Assembly: GCA_021292165.1 (NCBI GenBank)
Contig: CM037878.1
Location: 190,215,118-190,279,117, forward strand
Direction: 5' to 3'
Source of the DNA: Shinisaurus crocodilurus
Lineage: Eukaryota > Chordata > Lepidosauria > Squamata > Shinisauridae
DNA length: 64,000 nt
The position numbers were made by a program, and so were the translations under genes. The notes below the pieces were generated by a model. The model was not told the origin of the DNA and did not search any database. It saw only the letters and a list, made by a program, of their open reading frames with translations. Below are positions 11,900-23,864 of this stretch, one piece after another (position 1 is the first letter of the stretch; each line of letters starts with the position of its first letter).

Positions 11900-12335
11900 A
11901 ACATGGGGATTGTTTGGTCTGTCATGCTACATGTACTTCTTAAGGACTCAGTAGAACTTATGTCCTGCTAAATATGCATATAATTAGACTGTTTGTGTCT
12001 AACTGGGATTCTTAGTAGAACTGGGGATACTAGAGGATACCTTCTCCAGGAATCCTTTTCTAGGTCCTGGTAACACCAACACAACAGGCTATTCACTTAA
12101 TGGAGGGATAAGTGAATAAGTGAATAACCTGTTGTGTTACTGTTCCTAAAACCTGGGAAAAGATTCCTAGAGAAGGTAACCTGTAATATCCCCAGTTGTG
12201 CTCAGTATCTCAATTAGACCCAAACAGTCTGATCCTATGTATATTTAGTAGGATATAAGTTCCATTGAGTTCAATGAGATTTCCTAAGAAGTAAGTATAC
12301 TTCAGATGACAGACAAAATAATCCCCATGTTACAA
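11900..12335. repeat. Large imperfect inverted repeat (arms of about 200 bp)
   Basis: Blocks pair across a centre near 12105: AACATGGGGATT with AATCCCCATGTT, GACTGTTTG with CAAACAGTC, GTAGAACTGGGGATA with its diverged complement, and AACACAACAGG with CCTGTTGTGTT. A foldback-type DNA transposon is the simplest reading; the arms are diverged and the termini are not sharp. Confidence 0.7.
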
Positions 12336-12340
12336 TAATG

Positions 12341-12424
12341 AGATACAAGTTATGTGCAGGCATGTGTAAATCAGCCTTTATTTATGGCTGATTTACACAT
12401 GCATGCACATAACTTGGTATCTCA
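12341..12424. repeat. Near-perfect 84-bp palindrome
   Basis: Left arm GAGATACAAGTTATGTGCAG and right arm end CTGCACATAACTTGGTATCTC-like complement flank an AT-rich loop (TTTATTTA). The inner part reads TGTGTAAATCAGCC and its complement. It abuts the larger inverted repeat and may be a separate MITE. Confidence 0.8.
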
Positions 12425-12447
12425 TCTGTTGATTAATGTGTAAGGCT

Positions 12448-12540
12448 GCAATGCTATACACACCTGTGTGGGAGTAAGTCCCATTAAACTTAATAGGGCT
12501 TACTTCTGAGTAGACATACATAGGATTGCATTGTAAACCA
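12448..12540. mobile_element. Palindromic dispersed repeat (GGCTGCAATGCTATAC type)
   Basis: Arms GGCTGCAATGCTATACACAC and GTAGACATACATAGGATTGC are imperfect complements, with AGTAAGTCCCATT and its complement AATAGGGCTTACTT inside. Related half-copies occur near 5308, 14430, 20505 and 27900. Looks like an old non-autonomous DNA transposon family. Confidence 0.6.
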
Positions 12541-14904
12541 CTTTCACTGAACAGTATTGGATGCAAACCAGCAAAAGTTGGTTGCAACTGAAGATCCATT
12601 GAAAGCAGTGGAATTTAAGCACTGATTTCAATGGTACTTAATTATAACCATAGATGGATCAAGCCCTATGTGGGTCTCTTATTGTAGAATAAATAAATCT
12701 CTCCCTCTAAATCACATCCAATGTGTGAAATTTTTAGTAATGGTTTTCAGCAATAACATGGCTTAGTCAAGCAAGAGAATCTGAACAGAAGCATTGCAAA
12801 GAGCTTTGCTCTAAGCTATTTGATTATAAAAGCCATTCGATAACCCACCAACCTCCTCTTATGAAGCAGCTGAGTACACTTTCCTTGCAATATAAAATGA
12901 AAATCCCCTTTTTATTTGTGGCTATGGGAAAACTTAAGCACAACAAGGACTTATCTTCTGTCTTGCCCTGCCTGGCATCTTGTTTTAGGCATCCGCTTTG
13001 TTTCTAGTGCAGGGAAAGAATGATGCGTCTTTAATAAACAAACCTGGGAACTAATACAAATCCATGTTGACAAATGCTTGTCAGGAAGAAAACCAAAGAA
13101 GCAAAATCAATACACAGTCTTGCATTAAATCACAATGCTTGGAGATAGATATCTTGCCATTTCTCTCTCCCTTTCTCCCTTTTTTGTTTACTAAATAGCT
13201 GTCCCTGATTAATTTAGGACAAACAAAAAAAAATGTGTAACTACAAAAGCTCCCCCTCCCCACCAAATTAAAAAGAAAAGTTTACAGCGTACCTTTTCAA
13301 ACAGTCTGGTGTTTTTAAAGGGGGAATTAAAAAAAAGAAAACAAAACAAAAAACCACCCCATCCCTCCCAGCCTTCTTTCTTCTGACACCATTTTACTTT
13401 AGAAAATCTCAAAGTACAAGTGAATACATGACACTCGCAATGTCTCCAGTGTACACATTTTACGTTTGATTTATGACATTACTATATAGGTGCACTTGAC
13501 AGCTTTCAGATTGAAGCAGAGACAAGAGAGCTTTAAAGTGAGATGGGTTATCTGGGTAAATCTATCAAGGGTTTCGTCCTGGGAGAACAAGGAGAGAGGC
13601 TTTGTAGAGCCCTGCTGTGTAGCAAACCTCCATGCTGAGCACATTCCAAGCTCCCTGACAGTTGCGCGCAGCCTTCACTGTAATAACGAATAAAAGGGAG
13701 CTCCCTGTAGATTACAGATCTTCCGTGTTTTGACATTGACCTTAATACATAATTTAACCACAAAGCCTGAGAAGTGTGGAACAAGATAAGAAAAGACCAC
13801 AGAACTGGCAAATAAAGTGATGTTCAATCAGAAATCATATTTGTTCCTGATAGTGGAGATGTGGGCATTAAAAAAGGGAGACAGAGAAGGATTGAGGGGA
13901 AAGAAGGAGATTGAGAGAGGAGAGAGGGAGAGAGATTGAAGGGAAATGATTTGGGTTATTTGAAGAGTTATGGATCTGCTTTAAAGGACATATGGCTGTC
14001 AAATACAAATTTGCCTGGGAAAACACAGTAAGAAAACACAAAGGAGTCAATTGTTATTATATTTTCAGAACTGGGTGTTGCTTCTTTTCTCAAAGCAGCC
14101 TAATGATACATTTAAGCCTTGTTTGCCTCAGATATACGCATATCTTGGACTTTGGGACTACAGCATGTGTAATAGTCATGGTAGCATGCACAGACAATGC
14201 CTAGTTTGGGCATTAGCACATATTTATGAATTGAGAGGAAATTGTTTGTTTGTATGGTAAAAGAAGTGGGCTTGCCCCATTTTATAGACGGTAACTAACT
14301 ATCCTGTGTGCAACAGAGAACGGGATGGTGTTCACATGGAAAGAAGCATAGATATAGAAGCAAACTAAACAGTGCAAACATCTCATGTTTGCTTAGGTAT
14401 AAGCCTCATTCAGTACAGTGGAATTTACTCCAAGTGTGTATAGGATTGCAGCCCTAACAAACTTTTGTTATGGCCCTTATGAAGAGGATTCTCTGGACAC
14501 AGTCCAACCAAATTTAAACACTCTTAATTCCCATTGATTTCAATGGGAACATTAAAGATGTGCTCAAGCCTCCCTCAGTCATTTCAAATCCTGCCATTGA
14601 AATCAATGGATTAAGGGGGGTGGGTTTGTTGTTGCCTGGATATTGTGCATGAAACTATTAGGAAAGCAGAATTTTCACAAGTAACATTAGTTTTGAAAAA
14701 GGGTTCCAGAGATGAATTGCAAATTAAAAGCCAGTGTGCTTGGGTAGAGAAAGCAGAATTCAGAAATGATCAGTATTGATGAACAAGGTATGATAAGGAA
14801 AAAATCTGTGTGGTTTTGTATATGGCAAACATCCACGGAGTTTTGAAAGTTGAACAGCCCCAGCTATGGTAGCCTGATGTATCATTATCCCAGTTGTATC
14901 CAAT
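12541..14904. other. Unique stretch, possible conserved non-coding DNA
   Basis: No gene recognised. The stretch at 13440-13830 has no repeat signature and a balanced, non-repetitive composition that would fit a conserved element, but this is inference only. A purine-rich GA stretch lies at 13875-13945. Confidence 0.35.
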
Positions 14905-15907
14905 GTTTGTTTGTTTATTATTAACCTTTATATACTGCCTTATCTGCTGAAAAGCCACCAACGACAATTTAAAACACAATAAAAAGATAAAAAAGACCAA
15001 AAGAATAAAACACTATATTAAAACAGAATATTAATAGAAACAGTGGCTGGTCAACCAAGCAAGGCCTCTTGAAATAAAGATGTTTTCAGGAGGTGCTGGA
15101 AACAACATCATGTTTGTGCCTGCCTGACCTCCAGAGGCAGGGAATTTCAGAGAAATGGAACCACCACACTGATGGCTCTTCTATGGGTGGACTCCAGTCA
15201 GGCCATAGGTACATACAGAACCACCAGGAGCATGCCATCTGATGACCTCAGTGACGGGGCAGGTTGTTAGAGGAGAAGGTGTTCCCTCAAGTATCCTGGT
15301 CCCAAGTTGTTTAGGGACTAGTACCAAAACTTTAAACTTGTCCCAATAGCAAATAGGCAGACAGTGAGGTTCCCTCAGCAAAGGACTTGCTTGGATGCTG
15401 AAAAGGGGCAGCTCCTGACAACAGCCAGGCTGCTGCATTCTGCACTAGCTCCAGCTTCCAGACCAGCCTTAAGAGCAGTTCCACATAGAGTGCATTGCAG
15501 TAATCCATCCTTGATGTTACTAGCGCCTGTACCACTGTTGCCAAGTTATCCCTGTCCAGGAGAGGCCATAGCTGGCGAACCAGTCAAAGCTGGAAAAAGG
15601 CACTCTGAGCTGCCATGGTCATTTGGGACTCCAGCAACAGCGATGGGTGTCAGAGTAACCCCAGACTACGAACCTGTTCTTTCAGAGGGAGTGCAGGACA
15701 GGCAATGAGCCTATGTCCCAGATTTGGGAACCACTCACCCACAGGGTGAGTCTTGCAAGACGGAAGTCTTGCCAGGCTTCATATTCAGTTTATTGGCCCT
15801 CATCCAGCCCATCACTTAGTCTAGACACTGATCGAGGACTTGCACAGACTCACCTGTTTCAGATGTTACAGGGAGATAGCTGTGTGTCATCATCAGCATA
15901 CTGTTAG
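14905..15907 (-). mobile_element. L2-type LINE fragment, 5'-truncated
   Basis: Minus strand. The 3' UTR starts at 14905 with an AT-rich tail and a TATAAAGGTT-type block; upstream comes the C-terminal coding region and then RT sequence up to about 15907. The RT part encodes VTSRMDYCNALY and VQNAAAWLLSG, hallmarks of L2/CR1-type RTs. Several frame breaks. Confidence 0.8.
15332..15544 (-). pseudogene. L2-type reverse transcriptase fragment
   Basis: A 70-codon frame with ALVTSRMDYCNALYVE and LELVQNAAAWLLSG, the thumb-side region downstream of the catalytic palm. LINE reading continues upstream toward 15900 in other frames, so the reading frame is broken. No catalytic motif is present here. Confidence 0.75.
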
Positions 15908-17115
15908 TCTAACTTAAGTCCCATTCATTTCAATTTGTCTAATCTAAGTAGGAGGACTAACATTGGACACACCCTTCGTTTGGAATCCAATCCTATCAAG
16001 AAGACTTGGGGAAGGCAACCAGTGCCAGCTCCATGTTTTCTTTAGGGCCCTTAGGCAAGACACCATTAATGGGCCTCCTTCCTCAGTGAGGCTACCTTCT
16101 CACTGCCATTGCCACCAGCTTCTGTTGCACCACCTCCTCTGTCTCATGACTGCTACCACTTGCTTGTTTGACAGGCAGAGAGCTGCTGAGCAAGTACGCA
16201 GCGGCATCTTCTGCTCCTCCTTCCCACCACAGTCGTCTGGGCCAGAGCAAGAGGCAGGTGGACAAGCAGGTTGCAACGGTGAAGAGGAAGAACCACTCCA
16301 AGGGGCTCTTGTCAGTGAGAACTTGCTGGGATGTGGGCCCTTGGCAGGTGCCCAACCATGCCTAGTCTTGATGTTGGCCCTGCAGGTAACTATGTTTCAT
16401 TTATGTATAAAGACATGCAACGTAAGTCCCACTGAAATTAATAAGGAGGTGCAGCAGAGCATTGCTATTGTGCTCTTATACACGTCCCATTCATTTTAAT
16501 GGGATATGTGCAGGATAACTTTCTGGTGTAGCGTATAGATAGCATGGCGATGTGCTGGATCTGCCCAAAGCTTGCCTCAAACTTTCCCTTCCACTGTCTA
16601 TTCCATGTTCAGCTTTTACTAGATTACAGGTTATTTCCACCACTTACGATGGAATGGAAATTTTTACAAAATGAGCAGACACACACAATCTCATAAAAAG
16701 CATTAGCATTAAAAAAAAACAAAACACATTATGATTTGTGGTAAGATCTGACTTGTGATTTTTATGCATTCATAGTTAATAGAGAATTACATTAATGCAT
16801 TACTAGGCAAGACTACTTGAAGCCACCAAGCAAAAATCTTCTAAGCAAGATCTATAGTAGCAAAAGAAAGGCAATGGCGTGTAATAGAACAGTGGGTTTA
16901 AAATTGTATTCTGGCAAACCTCAGCTCCCTTTCCAGGGGTTCCTCAATAAGAAGGTTAGTAATGTCACATACTTGGGGCCAAACTATACCCAGCAAGGGA
17001 GCTCTATTATTGGATTTTTACTTAAAGCAGCTATAAGGGACTCTGAATTGGATTGGAGCAATGGTGCTGGGGAAATGTTTTAAAACCTTTTCCCCATGCT
17101 GATTTCCTGATCTAG
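15908..17115. other. Unique non-coding stretch
   Basis: No gene recognised. The 178-codon frame at 15963-16499 has no known domain and low-complexity composition. Possible weak transposon ends at 16020 and 16384 are not convincing. Confidence 0.35.
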
Positions 17116-17463
17116 GAGCTTTTCTACACGAGGCATTTATTGTGCACCCATAATTCCGTACTCATGGTTGTTTATGGGTTGTTAAAACAATATTGTGCCC
17201 CTCCAGTTTTGCTTCTGTTTGTAAACAGCACTTTCAGTGAGGTTTTTTAGAGCAGAGAAAATGGGGTATTATTTCTGAAAGCAAAAGAAAACACTGTTTG
17301 TACTTGTGTATTTGTGCTAGTTGCACTGTACCACAGTGCCACCTAGAGGTTATGTAGCAGAAAAGCAGGAAAGGAAATGCTCCTCATGCAGTGCTTGGAT
17401 CTTAATTCTGTGACGAAACCGAAAGGAGATGAAGCAGATTAACAGCCTCATGTAGAAAATCCC
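17116..17463. mobile_element. DNA transposon copy A, TIR related to GGGCTTCTCTACATGAGGC
   Basis: The left end reads AGCTTTTCTACACGAGGCAT and the right end complements it as GCCTCATGTAGAAAATCCC. The next block TTTATTGTGC is shared with the copy at 37354-37733. No coding capacity. The superfamily is not determined. Confidence 0.65.
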
Positions 17464-18469
17464 TAAATGGCCCTGTCTTGGAGCTATTAGCCCCAATAGA
17501 AAACAAAAATACAGGCACCCCTATTTCTCCCCTCTCCTCACACACAGTGGGGCTAATAGCAGCTCAGAGGGAGGGGTGTTAGATCGGGAAGATGGCATGG
17601 AAGAAAGGATTAAAATTCCCTTCCCCCAGCACCGCTACTCTGATCCAGTTTGGAGCTCTGCTGCAGCTGCTTTGAAGTAAAGATAAAAACACTGGGAGAT
17701 TTGATCATGGCTTTAACCCTGAGAGACAGTTTGTCCACCACTCTCAATCCTTTCCTGCAATGTGCAGTGATAGGGAAGTGTGTTTGAAGGGACTTTCAGC
17801 TCATGTGGGGCAACAGCAGGCCCAAGAGGTCTGGCCAGTACTTCGTAGTGGTTCCCTGGCAGATTTGTAAGGCTTCTGCGGCAGACGATTGGAAAAGGCT
17901 CCCTGACAATAGGAAAGTTTGAAAAACATTGTGATAGAAGTGGAAAGATCTGAAAGCCAAGCCTACATCATTACCAGTGCTACAGCTTATTTACTCTGTC
18001 AAATGAGAAAGCAAGATTTCAGAACCAACTCCGATAGAAGGATGGGAGATCTGTTGTTGCAAAAATATGGGACTAAATATCTGTGCATGAATCATGTGGC
18101 CACTATACCAATGGAAATGGAGAGTGTATGTGCGTGCGGGACAATAAAAAGATGCTAAGCAGGCTTTGCATGTGGCGGTATACGGTTCTTGATTTTCTCT
18201 TTGGTTGTAACTTCAAAGCTGAAACTGGCCATAAATCATTGATGGGGGGGGGGGGATGACTTGGAAAGAGACTTGGAAAGATACCATCAGGGTACAGTAA
18301 ATGTATACTTTTAAGAAATACAAAAAGATTCCATGGCTCTGAACTTAGAGCCAGGACGACATCACCTAGCGATGATGTCAAATGTATGGTCAAAAGAATA
18401 TCCTCAGTTTAAGAGCACATGAAACCAGATGATTTGAACAAGCAGTAAGAGAGCATGTGAACATCATCA
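17464..18469. other. Unique non-coding stretch
   Basis: No gene or repeat family recognised, apart from a G run near 18242-18254. Confidence 0.35.
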
Positions 18470-18507
18470 AACATTGATATGTCACCAAGAACATTGATAT
18501 GTCACCA
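18470..18507. repeat. Two-unit tandem duplication
   Basis: AACATTGATATGTCACCA occurs twice, head to tail, with one or two spacer bases. Confidence 0.85.
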
Positions 18508-19587
18508 GAGAAATTCTGCAAGCTGCCAAAGAGGAAGACAACAATTGTTATGTGCGCATTTCCAAAAGACTTAATGTTTGTGGGAGTTGTTGCAAACTAT
18601 GTAAAAAGAATTGTTGCAACACCGTTGAGAAGGAAAATGCCAGGAAGGGCCTTTTGTAATGTGTAAAACTCTCCAATCCAACTGTAATGGCCAGAGATTA
18701 ACTGACCTTGAGAAAACGGTGGACATAGACAAGACCTTTCTGAAGTAGACATGCAAGGAGAGAAATGAAGCAGAAGTGGTGACTACATAATAACCAGCTT
18801 CCATTACAAGATCAAAAACCTGATTTGTTTGGCTGGGGGAAATCATTTACTGATTATAATGGCGCAGCCTTTGGGCCAAACTATGTATGATGAGACCACT
18901 GTCCACATGTCTGCCCCACTCATATATAAAGTGAGATTGTGGTGGGGGAAAATCTTAATTTACTAGTAAAGGGTGTGCATGGGAGGGGGAGCTGACCGCT
19001 CCACCACCCACACTTTACCACCCCACAGTTTGTTGCTCTGGCCACTTTCTCCCCTTCCCTGCTCTGATCATGGAATTTACCTGGGAAAAGTGAAAAGTGG
19101 ATGGAGCAATGGGCTGAAGGCATTGGAGGGGGGGGAGGGTTCAATGCCCTTCTCCCACATGCTACTTTTACCTTCATTAAAGGTAAGGCCTCCCCGCCCC
19201 GCTTTATAAGTGAATGGGATGGATACATGTCCTGTAGAGAATAACTGAAGATTGGTCCCTCTTGTTAAGATCTATGGTCCATGGAATCTCATTTATTACA
19301 TTGTAATAATGGCAACGACCACTGACAGTGGTTGGCAAGCCTTCACACATCTTGTAAACCGGATCCCTCTGTTATTCAATCTTTGATGCTCTTTCAGACC
19401 CAAAGTGCACAATAAAGAAAGAAGCGTGCTTGCCACAGCATGCACTTCCACCCCGGGATTTGTTAATAACAGCAGCTGAAAAAAATAATAATGCATGATC
19501 TGATACTGTCATGTTAGCAGTTCCTGACCCCTGCTCTTTCCTTCATTCCCCGCTGCTTCTGGAAAAGTGCTAACACAATGTCACACA
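18508..19587. other. Unique non-coding stretch
   Basis: Nothing recognised. Confidence 0.35.
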
Positions 19588-19792
19588 TAAGAACATGGGA
19601 ACCTGCCTTATAGCACATCAGGTTATTATTTGTCTGCTTTGACCGGCAGTGGGTCTCCAGGGTCTCAGGCAGAAATCTTTCCCATCACCTGAGCCTCTGA
19701 AGAGGAGGTGCCAGTGACCAAACCTGGAACCTTCTGCATGCAAAGCAAGGGCTCGTCTCCTGAGCTTTCACCTCTCCCCACACCATTCTGAT
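19588..19792 (-). mobile_element. tRNA-Ala-headed SINE, diverged
   Basis: Minus strand; the body matches the family (CTTCTGCATGCAAAGC in the plus sense, GGGTCTCCAGGGT block, and a 3' end seen as AACATGGGAACCTGCCTTAT). The A box is eroded. Confidence 0.7.
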
Positions 19793-20134
19793 GTCCCAGC
19801 CTTCTGGAAGAGTCTATGCTTAAATAAGACTTAAAGAAGTAAAGTAAGATGAAGGAGCTTATTGGATTCCTCATGGTCATGCAATGAGCAATAATACTAC
19901 ATGCCAACCGAATCTCCATCTTGGGCCTGGCTTGCTGTGTTGAATGTGAAAACTCCCTTTTCCTGCTATCAGGCTTGGATTGGATAATTTATATCAGTTT
20001 TATAGACTAGACTGAGAACAAGGGCTAGTTTGCAGGGCCACTCTGAAAGAGTAGTGAAATGAAGTCTATGTGAGTGGCCAATTTTTTTTGGAGTGCTACT
20101 GTGAATGTTCCTATTATTTACTATACATCACCTA

Positions 20135-20217
20135 TAACAACAAAGAGTCTTGTAACACCTTAAATTTATTGTGACATAAGGTTTCATGGCCTAGAATCCA
20201 TTTTATCAGATGCATGA
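20135..20217. mobile_element. Dispersed repeat fragment (AGAGTCTTGTAACACCTTAAA type)
   Basis: Contains GAGTCTTGTAACACCTTAAA, then TTTATTGTGACATAAGG and TTTATCAGATGCATGAAG. Sequences like this recur in amniote genomes; the family name is not certain. A Sauria SINE starts directly after it. Confidence 0.45.
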
Positions 20218-20457
20218 AGAGCCAGTGTGGCGTAGTGGTTAGGGTGTTGGACTAGGACTCAGGAGATCCGGGTTCTAGTCCCCGCTTGGCCATGAAACTC
20301 ACTGGGTGACTTAGGGCCAGTCATTGACTCTCAGCCTAACCTAACTCACAGGGTTGTTGTGAGGATAAAATGGAGAGGAGGATGATGATTATGTAAGCCG
20401 CCTTGGGTTCCTTGCAGGAAAAAAGGCGGGGTATAAATATAATAAATAAATAAATAT
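20218..20457 (+). mobile_element. Sauria-type tRNA SINE, near full length
   Basis: The head starts GAGCCAGTGTGGCGTAGTGG with an A box (TGGCGTAGTGG) and a B box (GGTTCTAGTCC). The body has CAGCCTAACCTAACTCACAG and GGGTTGTTGTGAGGATAAAA. The 3' end reads GCCGCCTTGGGTTCC, then GGGGTATAAATATAATAAAT and AAATA repeats. The 3' part of this class is thought to be copied from a Bov-B LINE, which supplies the enzyme in trans. Well preserved, so relatively young. Confidence 0.92.
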
Positions 20458-20499
20458 CCTAATTATATATAATTAGGTATATATAAACATAGAGTTGGA

Positions 20500-20640
20500 C
20501 CCAGACTTAATCATACTTGAAGTAAGCCCATTGAAATCAATAGGGCTTATGTTAATCATGACTAACTTAATTCCCATTCACTTCAGTGGGTCTACTCTAA
20601 GTATGACTAAATCTAGATCAACACATAGTTTCATGGGAGG
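20500..20640. repeat. Palindromic dispersed repeat
   Basis: Paired blocks AGTAAGCCCATTGAAATCAA with TTCACTTCAGTGGG and AATCATACTTGAAGT with CTAAGTATGACTAA. Related to the repeat at 12448. Confidence 0.45.
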
Positions 20641-20825
20641 GGTGCTTGTGAGCAGTGAGATTAGAGGGAAATGAAGTGCAAAAAGTAAAGATTCTAATGA
20701 TTATGTTAAAGCTGATGAATGGATAAAAAATCATTATAATGACCATTCAGAAAGCACTGTGTGACAGCTATCATCTTCAGCATGTTGATGTCTCTCACTA
20801 CCTCCTGGAAAAGCTTAGATTTCAT

Positions 20826-20980
20826 AGATCATAGAGTTGGAAGGAGCCTACAAGACTATCGAGTCCAACCCCCTACTCAATGCAGGAAACTAGAGGAGGA
20901 GGGGTCTCCCATCCAAGTAATAACCAGGCCTGACCCTGCTTAGCTTTCCACACTCAGACAAGCTGAGCCAGCGTGAGCCA
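20826..20980 (-). mobile_element. 5S rRNA-headed SINE with CR1-like tail, copy 1
   Basis: Minus strand: a segment matching the 5S rRNA internal promoter region (AAGCTAAGCAGGGTCAGGCC, GGTTATTACTTGGATGGG, AGACC), a short linker, then a CR1-type 3' end (GAGTAGGGGGTTGGACTCGA and ATTCCAACTCTATGAT-like end). The structure is a pol III 5S-derived head with a LINE tail; it should be mobilised by CR1. Confidence 0.75.
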
Positions 20981-21202
20981 CAGGCCTGTAGTCTTAAACA
21001 TGTGAGCTGATCCAGGAGGTAGTGAGCAAGGGCAGGGCAATGGAAATGGATGGGCATCTTCGCAGACTGGTTTATCATGCCACAAAATGCATCTTGAGGC
21101 TTAGGGCTGCTACCCACTTTAATGATTGTAATAAATGTGTATAATAAAGAAAACAGTGTGTAAGGATGCGCATCATCCTGCAAATTTAAGTCCTGCAAAT
21201 TT

Positions 21203-21453
21203 GAGAGCCAGTGTGGCGTAGTGGTGAGAGTGTTGGACTGGGACTTGGGAGATCCAGGTCATTCTAGTCCCCGCTTGGCCATGAAACTCCCTGGGTGACT
21301 TTGGGCCAGTCACTGACTCTCAGCCTAACCTACCTCACAGGGTTGTTGTGAGGATAAAATGGAGAAGAGGAAGACTATGTAAGCCGCCTTGGGTTCCTTG
21401 CAGGAAAAAAGGTGGGGTATAAATATAATAAATAAATAAATAAAATAAATAAA
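21203..21453 (+). mobile_element. Sauria-type tRNA SINE, near full length
   Basis: Head with A box TGGCGTAGTGG and a B-box region with a small insertion (CAGGTCATTCTAGTCC in place of GGTTCTAGTCC). The tail ends in AAATA units. The TTTAAGTCCTGCAAATTT block just before it is a short local duplication. Confidence 0.92.
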
Positions 21454-22166
21454 GTCTACCCATGATAAGCAATCTGCTTCTCATGGACAGCAGTCTAAAA
21501 ATATGACAAATCCAAAAGAGCTATGAATGTGGGTAGCAGCCTTCCACTGCACTTCCATAGACACAGATTGAAGTATGAGCACTCAGTCAGTTCTGCTTTC
21601 GTGAAAAGTATAGGCAAAGTCCATTCCTCAAAACATAACATCAGTATTTAAATATTTATAATTAAAATATTTTGTGTATTATGGATGGACTTTGTCAGTC
21701 TTTTTCATGAAGCTCAAACAAACTTCAATCCATCCCAGAAATATGCATTTGAGAGAAAGGGGTTCCTTTCGGTAGCCAATGAAGAGCAAGAGTAGGTATG
21801 CTTTCAAAACCAAGAGGGGAGGGAACTGAATCGGGTTGAACTGTTCTGCATAAATACAATGCACAGGGTTGTACAGCTCAGTGATCTCTTTTCCATCTCA
21901 GTATGTAATTATTTTACTTTATTATTAGCAGCATTTGTATCCTACCGTTCCTTCCAAAAGCTGAGAAACAGTATTTTTAGCCTCCTGACAACAATCCTGT
22001 GTTGTGAAATAGTTATTTCTTCAGGGCCATCCACTAAGCTTCATAGCTGAGGATCTGAATCTTGGGTTCGCATGTGCAAGCCCAAAAATGGTGCGGAGAG
22101 ATACTGTGTTTGCAATAAGCTCCATGATGCCACATTACTTTTGATCATGGAGAATGGCCAAGGCCA
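21454..22166. other. Unique non-coding stretch
   Basis: No gene or repeat recognised. Confidence 0.35.
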
Positions 22167-22287
22167 GCTTCCCCCAACCTAGTGGCCTCCAAATATGTTG
22201 GACTGCAAATCCCATAATTCTCAGCCAACATGGCTGGGTATTATGGGAGTTGCAGTCCAACACATCTGGAGGGTGACAGATTGGGGA
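22167..22287. mobile_element. Palindromic hAT-like MITE
   Basis: Arms TTCCCCCAACCTAGTGGCC / GGTGACAGATTGGGGAAG, with GTTGGACTGCAAATCCCATA and its near-complement TATGGGAGTTGCAGTCCAAC inside. Typical foldback member of the family. Confidence 0.75.
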
Positions 22288-22406
22288 AGTCTGGGCTAAG
22301 CCATCCTTTTTTTTTTTGCCAGATGATAACCTAAAAGGTGGTAAAGAAGCAACATCTCAAAATGGTCATATGAACTAGCCCAAGGTAGTTATGCCTGGCA
22401 CAGAAG

Positions 22407-22408
<2 letters not shown>

Positions 22409-22448
<40 letters not shown>

Positions 22449-22469
22449 ACACACCACACACCACACACC
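22409..22469. repeat. (CA)n microsatellite with CACAC-C variants
   Basis: A long CA run followed by ACACACC and CACACAC permutations. Confidence 0.95.
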
Positions 22470-23308
22470 TGACTTGAAGCCCAAAATTCTACCCAATGTA
22501 ATTTAAATCTAGCCAGGTGGCAATTATAGGTACATCACTGATTTTTCTTTTTCTTTTTTAATACTGAAAGACAGGGTGAATAGTTTTACACTCTGTTTTA
22601 CCTGTATTAAAAAAGAAACAAATTCTTTTGTATTAAAAATAGTGAAACTAATTTAGTAACATGTTCAAATAGGGAAAAAAATCTAATATAAGGAAAGGAA
22701 AACCTTTTGGGGCCCAATTACTGTTAATTTGTAATCCAGGAGGTCAAGTGCCTGATTAAATATTAACATAGGAGAAAGGTCACAGTCTTTTGCGATTCTA
22801 TTTGCCCTGTTTCAGTATTCCATCAGATACAAAGAGCTCTTTCAGTGGGCATTTCATGAGAGAAGGGAAGCTTTTCTGAGGTTTAATCAAGGCCTCTGCT
22901 ACGGTTCTGATCTTAAAAAAATGAAAAACAATCACTTGCAGTGGGATGTTCATGTAAGATAACATATCTAGTGGGTTGGTTATTTGCTTGAATGTTTGTG
23001 GGCATCAGGAGATACCTTGAAGCATCCTTCTTGTGAATCAGATCCTTTTAGTGTAGGGATATACGGATTTTGCTAAATCTGTTCTGTCTGTGTTTTGTGG
23101 GTTGTCAGGCATCTTTTGTTCCATTGTCCGCCCACTGGCAGAATCTGATTTGATGTATGAGAATTTTGTTCCCATTTGCAAATGCACGTTAGCACTAATG
23201 TGTACTTGCGTAAATGCAAATGAGTGCAAATGCAATCCCCGCCAAATTTAAAAAGCAGAAAATATGCAAAAATATGTTAACTTTCTTGACCCAAGCTTGC
23301 ATTTGTAG
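22470..23308. other. Unique stretch, possible conserved non-coding DNA
   Basis: No repeat signature. Between 22680 and 22960 the sequence is non-repetitive with homeodomain-like AATTA and TTAAT sites. Candidate regulatory DNA by inference only. Confidence 0.3.
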
Positions 23309-23832
23309 ACAAAAATCCTAAGAACACAAGAAGAGCTCTGCTGGATCAGACAGAAACCCTACCTAGCCCAAGATCCTGTTTCCCACAGATGCCCACAAGC
23401 AGGACATGAGGGCAACGGCCCTCTGGAAGCCCACAAGCAAGGATATAAGGGCAACGGCCCTATCTCACTGTTGTTCCCCAGGGACTGCTATTCAGAGGCA
23501 TACTGCCTCTGATCCTGGAGGTGCTACATAGCCATCATGCCTAGAAGCCACTGATTGCCTTATCCACTATGAATTTATCTAATCCCCTTAATGCCGTCTA
23601 AGTTGTTGGCCATTCTGTGGAAGTGAATTCCATAATGTAACTATGTGCTCTGCGAAGAAGTACTTTCTTTTGTCATGAATTTCCTGCCAGTCAGCTTCAT
23701 CGGATGACCCCAGGTTCCAGTATGTATGATGTGAGATGGAGAAAAAACTTCTCACTATATCCACTTCCTCCACACCATGCATAATTTTATATACCTCTGT
23801 CATATCCCCTCCTTACACCACCACCACCATCA

Positions 23833-23864
<32 letters not shown>

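Noticed and set aside
16020..16384. Possible hAT element with CAGTGCCAGC and GGCCCTG ends
   Set aside because: The ends match poorly as inverted repeats and there is no 8-bp duplication.
15963..16499. 178-codon plus-strand frame
   Set aside because: No recognisable domain or codon bias; overlapped by other frames of similar length.
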